This document shows positions 37,676 to 47,200 of a DNA stretch of 64,000 bases, one piece after another; position 1 is the first letter of the stretch, and every line of letters begins with the position of its first letter. The position numbers were made by a program, and so were the translations under genes. The stretch is taken from positions 127,763,311 to 127,827,310 of the forward strand of contig CM035423.1 of assembly GCA_020310875.1 (NCBI GenBank), in the 5' to 3' direction. A model generated the notes under the pieces. The model was not told where the DNA came from, ran no database searches, and was given only the letters and a program-made list of their open reading frames with translations. The DNA comes from Ceratopteris richardii (lineage: Eukaryota > Streptophyta > Polypodiopsida > Polypodiales > Pteridaceae).

Positions 37676-39103
37676 ATCATTCACGCTTCCCATTCCCCAA
37701 TCCCCTCCCCTTGCATCCTCCATGGTACAAACCACACCACTGTGATATACATGTGAGCATTGGACACCATGCTCACATGTATATCACAGTTAAGGATAGA
37801 GTACAATCAGCTCGAGCAACATAACGTATGACTGCAAGAGCACTCGGAGATGCTACAAAATCGTCTTGCTGCAGTAGAAGAGGAGAATGCTCGCCTCCAT
37901 ACACAATTCCACATGTTACAAGAGGCTCATAGCATATTAGAAGTATAGTTACAAAACACAGACCAAGAAGCAATACAAGTGGTAGAAGGTCATCTACAGA
38001 CACAGCTAGAATGCAATTCAAAGCTTCAACGAAATATGGTCCTCCTCAAGCGACACCTTGCAGCAGCTCATGAAGAGAATCGACGCCTGCAACTACAGAA
38101 TCAGGAAAACCTAGAAGCGGCTATCGAAAGCACACCTCGGGCACCCATCAGTCCCTCAAAGTTTCAAGCTGTGACCCCCGACAATATCAAGATCATATTG
38201 GAAGATTATGCTAGGCTGCTTGAAGCACATGACCAGTTATCAGAGGAACTGGGTCAACTGAAGCAGAAACAACAAAAAGACACAACGACTGCCTCTCAAA
38301 CCACCTCCTCAGTGGCTTCACTTCTCACACACTCAGAGGCTCTAAAAGATCTCCAGAAATAGGTTATAGAATTGCAAGCACGCCTACTACAATATGAGAG
38401 ACCACCTTCCCCACCAGAGGCTCCCACATACGAGGAAACAGTACAACTTCCTGTGGAACAAACGTTTGAAGAAGAATATGACCCACAACCCTTCCCAGGA
38501 GGTCAACAAATAGAAGAAAGTCAGGACACATTTGAAGCACCTCGACCCCCATGGCTACGACAAGTGGAGGAAATCAGGAGTTCACATGAAGAAAGAACAG
38601 TAGTGCAAAATCAGGCCATGAGAGTCATAGAAGACACTGTCTTACAATCCAATTACTTCAAGAACCTGTCATCTAGACGCCTTATCCTCTGATCAGAACT
38701 CCAATACAGGCCCTACTATATCATTTTGGCAGATTATAACGCAGAAATACAGAGAGTCACAGGAAAGATACCTTCCTTCGCAACCCAATTTCAACCTGCA
38801 GACCTTCCTCCAGAGGTACAAAAAGGCAAAATCCGTCAACCGACGTGGCGGCAGAAACTTCTTGAAACATATCCTGAAATGCTGCACACCTCGAACAATG
38901 CGCCATTACATCTCCTTTACAATCCATGCTATGGGCCTGTTCTAGGACGTCGCTCTGGGAAAGCATTCAACATTAAAGTGGAGAACAATGCACAATGCAA
39001 GGAATGGCTAAACTACCCGTACATAGCGCCACCACAAGGACCACCATCAGTAGCCTACATGATGGCCACAATTCGACACTGGATGCCTCGACTGAAACCC
39101 ATG
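37676..39103 (+). pseudogene. E1 accessory gene, coiled-coil and C-terminal part
   Basis: E1 sequence between E4 and E2. It encodes a coiled coil (LQTQLECNSKLQRNMVLLKR, AAHEENRRLQLQNQENLEAA). The start of the conserved C-terminal domain follows (TWRQKLLETYPEMLH, then a YNPCYGPVLGRR segment and WLNYPYIAPPQGPPSVAYMM). These align with VWMRKFLEKHP, VNPSFCPIPRRR and WLNYPMLPSPPHNY of E2. It is broken in a few places. It ends with CCATG, the left copy of the E2 target duplication. Confidence 0.85.
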
Positions 39104-39997
39104 TGTTGGCCTAAGCTTCAACTTAGGGACTTGCGGAGAAAGAGACTGTACCCCAATCCCCTCACAAGTGCATATAGTGGGGATACACGCTTTTAATTTA
39201 TCAATCCGAAGAGTATACTAACCTAGCCGAGTGTATGAAGACATGCAAATGCGTAATGGTCAATGCAAATGAGCTACTCAAGAATGAAAATGAGGTGAAT
39301 GCTTATCCTAACAAGCTCTTACTATAGGTCAAGACGAAACGATACTTGGTGTAGCAGCCGTCAGTATTTTGGACTTTTCTCTTAGCTCCGAGCTCCAAAC
39401 ATAGCGAATAGCATATGCGTTTCGAAGCTCTCGAGAAGACGCATCCAATGGCAGTAGTTTCGCTCAAATCCGACGCTCCTACTTCAAGTTATGACAGAAA
39501 TACTGAGTCACGGGAATACTTTCCTACACTTCAGCACTTCCTACACCTCGCACACACCTCTCCTACAGCAAAGAAACACTCTCAAGGATAGCTCACACTC
39601 ACAAGCACTCTTTCCAAGCGATACACATGCATACAAGCTCACGAAGAAGAAGATGAAGAGGGAAGAAGACACAAATTCGAATTTCTGTGCTCTCTATTCT
39701 CACAATGGCAAAAAGTCTTTTACAAAGAGTCACATTTGACTTATATACTAGTGCCCTAAAAATGGTCCTTTCACACAAGTGACCGGCACTTTATTCACTA
39801 AAAGCTAATTTCCTACTATTTTACATGGGTAAGCTTCTATTCTTCTGTGGGAATGCATCTAGAGGACTCCTCTAGTGCCTTTACAAAGGGAAATATATTA
39901 CAAAAATGAATATGTTACAAAAATAGGTGGTCCAAATCGGAAAAATTTTGGGGCCCGTCTTTTTTCTCTGCTTTGTGCGCTCTTTGGCTCTGCAACA
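39104..39997 (-). repeat. E2 3' LTR (type II)
   Basis: 894 bp. On the minus strand it starts TGTTGCAGAGCC and ends TAGGCCAACA. The promoter-like TATATAAG (minus) is at 39740-39747. It contains GAAACGATACTTGGTG, the motif amplified in the leader. Confidence 0.96.
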
Positions 39998-40345
39998 CTC
40001 TCCCCCTCTTCGCCTCTGTCGTCCCTTGACAGACTTTGCTTCGCGCCCGCGCCCAGTGGTCAGTGTTGTCTGAATCTTGATCTTGCATTACGTTTTAGAG
40101 GCGCTCTGGTTTGTCCTGGTTGCACACATTGGACCTGGTTGATTTGGTTTGCCACGCACGCCATTAGTGCACATATGCGGATGTAGCTCGTAAGCCTTGA
40201 TCTGAAACCTCTGCCACTCAAGAGGTTGAAGCATCCACATAAGTGATACATGTTGGCCCTGATTCCTTCTTCCGGCTGCGTGCTTTTCCTTGGTGTGTGC
40301 GCCCCTGCGGGGCTTCCTGCAGAGATGCATCTTCAGATTTGTCTT
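39998..40345 (-). other. E2 3' untranslated stretch with polypurine tract and hairpin
   Basis: On the minus strand the polypurine tract GAAGAGGGGGAGAG touches the LTR (39998-40011). The hairpin motif CTGTCAAGGGACGACAG (40016-40032) lies just upstream. The other 300 bp up to the accessory stop has no recognisable gene. A second, similar hairpin plus GGAGGGGGG tract lies inside the accessory gene's last codons (40411-40443), which suggests duplication of this end module. Confidence 0.82.
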
Positions 40346-43300
40346 TTAGTGAAGCTGTTTCTTTCGTTGCTTTCTTTTTTTCCTCTTCTTACTCGTCTCG
40401 CCCTCGACACTGCCCCCCTCCTGAACTCTGTCGTCCCCGACAGGCTTTGATAAGCGCCGGGCGTACGTTCTGTATACTTGTTGCTCTGTATCATTTAGCA
40501 GATTGGCTTCACGTATCATGATCTGTTTCCATTGTTCAGCTTTTACTCCATCATTGGGCGGTTGTCGGTGATCTGCGAAGAAGCTTAATTCGTAGGCCAC
40601 AAGTCTGGCATTCAGATTGGATGACATCTTCAAAAATATCTCTGAATCTATTTCAAAAAAGCCTGTAAAAAATGCTTCTTCAAATGTTTGCATGTACGGA
40701 CTTGGCAAAAACATTAGTCTAGAATAATATGCCATTATTGTGGGGCGGCTCGGCATTACTGATAGATCGAAAATAAGTATATCGGTGCCTTGATTAATGC
40801 CGATGAAGTTCAGAAATGTATACGCTGCATGTTTGAAGACCTTCAAAACTGTGAGTAGCATACTAAGTATTTTATTTGTCATCTTAACTGCTAAATCTGG
40901 TACAGTCGCATAGTTTTGGAGCCAAAACTCTATTGTTTTGATCATATAATCCTCGGTTGGCAAATAGTTATGTGGCGGGCTAGGTAACATCGGATAGTTT
41001 AGCCACTGTTTATTAATAGTGCCGCTGCGTTGTGAAGCCAAAAATTCTATTGTATCCCTTCTTCGCGGTATTGGACAAAACGAAGGGTTTACCTGTAATA
41101 AGTAAGGTGCGGCTTGCCAGTGCACCCGTAGTGTGGGATGTTTCTCCAAAAATTTTCTCATCCACACCGGCTGTGCAGCTTCGAACTCTGTTTGAGTGTA
41201 CATGAATGTATCATTCTTGAAATTGAGTTGCTCATCTGGACTTTTGTGTGTAACCTTCTTTATATATTGCCTTGTTTTCTCTTTCAACAGTCCATATGGA
41301 ATGTTGAAAGGCTTGATGATCTTTTCCAAGTCTTTACCTTTGATTTTGGCTTCCTTCATGACCTTGATGACTTCATTCTCAAAATTTTCCGTCAATCGGG
41401 ACACCACTAGTGCCCGTTCCTTTTGACTTATTTCTGCAGTGTATGGCATTGGATGATCATCATGCATATCCGCCATCTGCTCATGTATTGGAGAATGATA
41501 GATCGGTTGAGATAGAGGGCTTACCTCTACCTCGTCAGTAGGATGTTCTTTTTCTGGCACTACTGATGTCCCGATCGGTTCTTTGGCTTTCTGCTGATTT
41601 TTTAGCTCTTCAATGCATTCGTCTTTTTCCTTTATCTGTTGTAGGGCCTCCCCGAGTTTTTCTTTGGTGGCTAGGAGCTCCTTACCTATGTCAGCTACGT
41701 GATCCATGTTTTCACTGTAGCTCTGTACGAGTTTGGCCTGTGCTGAATTCAGTTGCTTTTTGAGCTCACATATTTCCTGATTGTGCTTATGTTCTGCTTC
41801 TTCTCTTACTGCGCGCTCTTGTTTTAGCAAAGCTTCATATTGTGCGAGTTGATCTCTTAATTCATCTTCTTTACTTTCAGTTGACTCATGTTGTTTTATT
41901 GGTTGGTCATATAACAGTGATTTCATCAACTCTTTATTTCTGTTCCGTAAAGTATCATTCTCGTCCAGATATAACTTCAGTTGTGTTTCTAGTAGAGTGC
42001 TTCTGGTCTTCATTCTTTCTTTTTCTGCTGCAGTAGCATCATATACTTTCTGTAGGTCCTTGAGCTTGTCTTGCAGTTGCTGATGCTGAGTGCTTAATGA
42101 TTCATATTGCGTTTGTGTTTCTAACAGCTCAGTGTTTTTGGTGGCTATCTCTTTTTGTACCTGAATTAGTTGTGCAGACAACTGTTCACTCATAACTTGA
42201 AACTGATTCTTTTCCTTCATGGCTTTGTCGTAGTCTGCATCTATGTCCATCATTTGTTGTTGCGTGTCCATGGCTGTCTGAATCATTTGCTTTACTACCG
42301 GTTTTAGCTGCGTCACATCTACATTGAGCCATGTTTTAGGTATTGAGGGTTCTTCTCCGGTAGTCACGTCTTTGCCTTGAGCGATGTGTAATGTGGTATC
42401 ATGGGGCTGCCTGATCTGAAGTTGAATCCTTGGCTCGGCCCCCATGTTTTCATCATGTCCTTGAGGTCTGTCCTCAGGCACCTCGATTATGGTTTCTTGT
42501 TGGAGCTCTCCCGTTTCCTTATTCTTTGGGGTTTGTTCGTCCTCTTTAATAGGTGCTTTGACATGTGTAACCCCAGTAGTCGTATCTTCCTTGATGCTCA
42601 TTTCTGTAGTGTCATTCAACTGAATGACGTGCTCCTGTTCCTGAGCATCATCCACTTTCTTTTCTTTTTCCTTTTGGTTGTCCGGTGTCACTGCCATTTG
42701 ATTGACTTCTGGTCCTTCTTCTTCATAAGTTTCCGTCCTGATATCAGTATCTAGCGTGTCTTTCTCAGGACTGGATTCCGTATTCGTACTCGAGTCATCA
42801 ATGCCCAATTCTTGGTATCTTCCAGGTTGTTTTGGAGTCTTTTCGGTACTCTCTTTTTGCTGAACTTGACTTGCTTGTCTATAATGATGTCCTTGGACAT
42901 TTAGATTCACCTGCCCTTGCATATACTGGTGTGTTTGCTCGAGGGCAGCAGACAAGTCTCTTTTTGAAATCGGCATTGGAGCCGTCGTGATCTTAGGCAA
43001 GAGATGCGTTCTCTTAGACTGAGGTGTTGTTTGGGCTTCCTCTTCTCGCAAGCGTTTCGTGCCCCTCATGGGTTTCTGTGTGCTGGTGCCAGCCTCTTCA
43101 ACCGCAATTACGGTTTTCTTCTTTTTAGGGACCAAAGCTGATTTTGCATACCTTGCTAGCCCTTCTGATGTAGGCATCTCCCGTAAGCAGTGTCTCATGT
43201 CTAGGGCTTCATATATCAATAAGGTCAAAGCTGAACCACCGTTCAGGAACTTCTTTTGCCCCCATTTCTTCTGAGCTTCAAACAATCGTTCTTGTACGTA

Positions 43301-43945
43301 ACCTGTGAGATTCACTTTGTTTCCTATCTGTCGCATGGCATGGGAGAGTAACTGAACTACTATCTTCTGAGGTGCAGTGTATCTGTTCATGCCAGGAAAA
43401 CAAAAGTGTTGGTGTACCAAACGTACTGCATCTTCAATATCTATTCTGTTAATCTCCAGGAATGATCTTTTCTTGGGGTCATGGCATTCCTCTTTGACAT
43501 TAGTAATTCCTTCCTGATTCCATCCAAAGGCTTTATTGATCAATTCATGAGTGAATTGAATTGTCTTCCATGTGCCTACCTTGTCCAAAACCTTTGCTTC
43601 GGGAACTGAAATCTTTGTAGCAGCCGGCTGCATAGTATTCATTACTTGCGTACATCTTTGGAAGTCTGGTACGCATATAGGTATCTTCAAAAATGCTTCA
43701 ATGCCAGCTTGAGTCCATACTTCCTCGATATGTGGTAACCCTTGTATTATGGTCTTGAAATCTTGTGACATGATAGGGAAATAGTGGTCCCTGTCCATAA
43801 TCTTGATGGTTGCCATGAATAGAAGTTCCGAGATAGGTTGGTCATCTCGAAACCAATGTCCTCTGACCTTGGTTATTGACCCCAATGGAAGAAGTAGTTC
43901 CTCTTCCTGCTGTGTAGCTTCTGAGTCAGAAGATGTCATCTGCAC
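40346..43945 (-). CDS. E2 accessory protein, 1,199 residues, coiled coil
   Basis: A single open frame in the env position, downstream of Pol. Residues about 22-265 form a conserved domain found also in E1, E3, E6 and E8 (HWFRDDQ, PDFQRCTQVMN, HQHFCFP at 178-184, RYTAPQK, KKFLNG), followed by a basic patch (KKKK, 274-277). Residues about 555-785 are a long coiled coil. Residues about 905-1165 form a second conserved domain (WMRKFLEKHP, CPIPRRR, WLNYP, IMAYYSRLMFLPSPYMQTFE). The tail is strongly basic (KKRKKRKQRKK, 1186-1196), like a nuclear localisation signal. I see no signal peptide or convincing transmembrane helix, so an envelope role is not supported. Function is unknown. A self-assembling or RNA/DNA-binding accessory role is only a guess. 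The start is the first ATG of the frame. Confidence 0.85.
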   Translation of the reverse strand: MQMTSSDSEATQQEEELLLPLGSITKVRGHWFRDDQPISELLFMATIKIMDRDHYFPIMSQDFKTIIQGLPHIEEVWTQAGIEAFLKIPICVPDFQRCTQVMNTMQPAATKISVPEAKVLDKVGTWKTIQFTHELINKAFGWNQEGITNVKEECHDPKKRSFLEINRIDIEDAVRLVHQHFCFPGMNRYTAPQKIVVQLLSHAMRQIGNKVNLTGYVQERLFEAQKKWGQKKFLNGGSALTLLIYEALDMRHCLREMPTSEGLARYAKSALVPKKKKTVIAVEEAGTSTQKPMRGTKRLREEEAQTTPQSKRTHLLPKITTAPMPISKRDLSAALEQTHQYMQGQVNLNVQGHHYRQASQVQQKESTEKTPKQPGRYQELGIDDSSTNTESSPEKDTLDTDIRTETYEEEGPEVNQMAVTPDNQKEKEKKVDDAQEQEHVIQLNDTTEMSIKEDTTTGVTHVKAPIKEDEQTPKNKETGELQQETIIEVPEDRPQGHDENMGAEPRIQLQIRQPHDTTLHIAQGKDVTTGEEPSIPKTWLNVDVTQLKPVVKQMIQTAMDTQQQMMDIDADYDKAMKEKNQFQVMSEQLSAQLIQVQKEIATKNTELLETQTQYESLSTQHQQLQDKLKDLQKVYDATAAEKERMKTRSTLLETQLKLYLDENDTLRNRNKELMKSLLYDQPIKQHESTESKEDELRDQLAQYEALLKQERAVREEAEHKHNQEICELKKQLNSAQAKLVQSYSENMDHVADIGKELLATKEKLGEALQQIKEKDECIEELKNQQKAKEPIGTSVVPEKEHPTDEVEVSPLSQPIYHSPIHEQMADMHDDHPMPYTAEISQKERALVVSRLTENFENEVIKVMKEAKIKGKDLEKIIKPFNIPYGLLKEKTRQYIKKVTHKSPDEQLNFKNDTFMYTQTEFEAAQPVWMRKFLEKHPTLRVHWQAAPYLLQVNPSFCPIPRRRDTIEFLASQRSGTINKQWLNYPMLPSPPHNYLPTEDYMIKTIEFWLQNYATVPDLAVKMTNKILSMLLTVLKVFKHAAYTFLNFIGINQGTDILIFDLSVMPSRPTIMAYYSRLMFLPSPYMQTFEEAFFTGFFEIDSEIFLKMSSNLNARLVAYELSFFADHRQPPNDGVKAEQWKQIMIREANLLNDTEQQVYRTYARRLSKPVGDDRVQEGGSVEGETSKKRKKRKQRKKQLH
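40428..40443 (-). promoter_or_regulatory. E2 internal copy of the hairpin motif
   Basis: CTGTCGGGGACGACAG on the minus strand has a perfect 5-bp stem. It is followed by TTCAGGAGGGGGG, a polypurine-like tract, all within the last 30 codons of the accessory frame. Confidence 0.65.
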
Positions 43946-44222
43946 TCAATATAGAGGATGAATTAGTATCCATATTTTTTCAGAAATCCTCCTCCATATG
44001 TTGATTAACAATTCGCTGTTGCTCCGAGTGCATGGTGCCGTCCCTTTCCCGTGGGTGTGAGAAAGGTAATACCTGAATTTTTTTCATGTATTTTTATATT
44101 TTTTTGCTGAAAAGAAAACATAAAAAGTTAGTACATAGCCGAAGCGGGTAGTGAAATTTTTTGGAGTAATATTTTTAGTATGTACAAGTGCTCTCCTATT
44201 TCCAAAGGGAAAATGTGCGTGA
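43946..44222 (-). other. E2 spacer between Gag-Pol and accessory gene
   Basis: 277 bp containing T-rich runs on the plus strand and no coding region. Its middle (GAGTGCATGG..GTCCCTT, about 44025-44048) is conserved in E5b near 57110-57135. A splice acceptor or translation signal for the accessory gene may lie here, but I cannot point to one. Confidence 0.5.
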
Positions 44223-47200
44223 CTATCCGAAAATAGAAGAAGGATGTGCCGAATGCTTGGCCTTGTAATGTGGCCCTATCATGCATACTCTGGATCTTGG
44301 CAACTCCTCATGTGTGCAATTGGAAGTAGTTGCACGATGTATGCAGCTCGTCTTGTCTTTCGGCACCCATATTTGCTTCACTTGGGAGGAATGTACTGTA
44401 TTCTCCACCTTCTTGATGAATGCTGTTCGTTTTCGGCTGTATGTCTTCTGATTCTGTTTTGGGAATCTCAAGTCGGTTTGTATTGCATTTGGAGATTCCT
44501 TCTTCCTCCAATATGTCCTCTTTCTCGTCTGATGTGCCTGTTGACCCTGTTGAGTATGATAGCCCTTTCGATGTTGCTCCTTGCTTGGGATAGTTGTCCT
44601 TTGGATGCATGACTTTGGTATCCAAATCTTTGTTCGATCAGGTTGTGCAGTCATCAGTTTCTTTGGGATCCATATGTTCTTGAGTCGTGTTTGCCTAAAG
44701 TGTTCGAAATTCTTTGTCTTCTTATGCAATTGCTCACGCTGCTGTCGAAGACTTTTCTGTTGCTGAAGATAGGCCTTCTTTTGGTCCTTTCTTATCCAAG
44801 CTCGTGTAGAATGTGGAATGGGGTACACTTTCACGGGTGTAGACTTCAATTCTTGCAGAGGAATATTCTCTCTTGTGCCTTGTGGTTCAGTGGGCTTGAT
44901 CTCATGTTCTTGTGTACTCTCGTGACTCTCTATGCTCAAGGATGGAGTGCACACAGGACTCACAGTATTTTCACATGAAGTACTTGACGATGGGGTTCCT
45001 ATATTGTTAGTGAACTTACAATCATGACTTTGTTCATTAGGATGAACTTCTGGCTCTATAATAGCAGCTTTGGGTGGTCGTTCGTCTAGCAAACTAAATA
45101 CTTCACGAGGTCCTATTCTGGCAGATATGTATCCTAAAGCCAATTGAATGGTTACCTCATATTCATAGATCCAGTCTTGTCCTAACACCACATCTTCAAG
45201 CAGATCTTGGTCCTGACACACTAAGAGTTTCTGCTCCATAGTGTTGTTGCCCATATGTAGAGGTAAGGTTATCTCTCCTATGCATTGAGTGACTTTTCCT
45301 CCTATTCCAATTAGCTGTGCCTTCGATGGGCGTATCTCCTCTTTAAGTCTCTGAGACAAGGAAAATCTAATGCAACTTATTGCTGCTCCTGTGTCTATGA
45401 GAGCATCCACTAAGTGGTACTCTTTTCGTCCTGCTCCCAGATTCAAATAAGGTTGTCTTCTTTGTTGTCGTGAGTTTTCAGTGGCTCTAAAATTAGCCAT
45501 TGGGATGAGTTCTTCTCCTACTCGATATCTCTCATCTCTTTCTCTCATCCACTCTTTCCGTTTTTTGATACGTTCTAGGGCTTCTTGTCTAGCTTCTTCT
45601 CGTATGCGTTCTTCTTCCTTTTTCCTACTCTGAGCTCCTAAGAGTCGTGCTAGCATTTGATCCATTAGAGGCTCCATGAATCTTTTCACTCGGCATCCAC
45701 TGATGTAGTTGGGAAGAATATCTCCGTCTAATGTGGCGAGATTGACTGCACCACTAGTGGAGATTCGATTTATGATCATAGGTCCATATCCACGTTTCTG
45801 TAGTTTCTTTGCATGCTGTTTGAGGGTGTATACTAAGACTAAATCGCCTTCTTTCAGTCCCTTGTCTTTTATATGTGCATCATAATAAGCCTTTTGTCTC
45901 CGTTTTGCGGCATAAATGCCCGCTACCGCTTGCAATCTAGTCTCGTGCAGCTTTTCAATTTGATCTAATTGCTGAGACAACTCATGACCGTTCCACTCAT
46001 ATTGCCGAGCCACTTTCAAGGTAGGTACTAAGAAGTCAATTGGCAAAATGGCATTCTGCCCATATACTAGGTTGAAAGGCGTAGTTCCAATGGCCGTTTT
46101 ATATGCCACACGGAAGGCCCAAATTGCGTGATGCAATTGTTTGTCCCAATCTGATCTTCCATTATTGACAATCTTTGTCAATATAGTACATAGTACCTTG
46201 TTGGAACTTTCAGCTTGCCCATTAGCTTGAGGATGGTATGGGGCTGATTTTTTATGAATCACTAAGAATTCATTCATTAGCGATTCAATGACCTCGTTTA
46301 AGAAATGTGTTCCTCGATCACTCACTATCTCAATCGGTAGTCCAAAGCGTGTGAAAATGTGCTCAAAGAGGAATTTTGCTGTGGTTTGAGCATCATTCTT
46401 TCTAGTGGCTTTTGCTTCTACCCACTTAGTTAAGTAGTCGGTGGCTACTATGATGTACTCCGCATGTGATCCTTTCGCAGGTGGATTGATAGGTCCTATG
46501 AAATCAATACCCCACTTGGTAAATGCTCTTGCACAAACCATGGGTCTTAAAGGCATGTCATCTCTTCTAATAGGATATTTTGCTCTCTGGCATGTTTCGC
46601 AGCTTCTCACATATGTCTCTGCGTCCATATGTAGAGTTGGCCACCACAAGCCTGCAAAGAGAATCATCTTGACCGTTCTATCTGCTGAGAAATGTCCTCC
46701 CGCAGCTCCTGCATGTGCCATTTCTAATACAGAGAGATATTCATTTTCATGTATGCACAATCGTAGCTGGTTATCCTTCCCGCGTTTAAAGAGTTGTTTT
46801 CCTAGGATGACGTAATCCTTGCTCTGTTCTTCAAGAGTACGTTTCCTTGCTAAGGTAGCTCTCTCCGGGTACTCTCGAGTTTTCAAGAACTTTACTAAAG
46901 GCATGCTCCACCTTGGTGCTATTGTAGAATAGCATAACGTAGAGTTCTCATCTGGGATTTGTTCTTGACAGATTTGACAGTTTGACACATAATGATGTGC
47001 ATCTCGTTGCATGGTTGGCCAATATATGCCGAATCTCTTGAGTGTTTGCCATGTTCCATTTGCGTTCAAGTGAGTGTTCCATTGATTTATGTGCGCTTTC
47101 TGAAGCCACATGTTTTGTTCATCTTCTTCCACACATCTCATCAGTAATCCGCTTGACTCCTGGTGGTATAAACTTCCAGCAATAATGTGAAGGTTTTTAG

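Noticed and set aside
40346-43945. Accessory frame as a retroviral-type envelope
   Set aside because: It has the env position, but no signal peptide, furin-like site or convincing transmembrane helix is visible, and the long coiled coil with basic tail fits a cytoplasmic or nuclear protein better.
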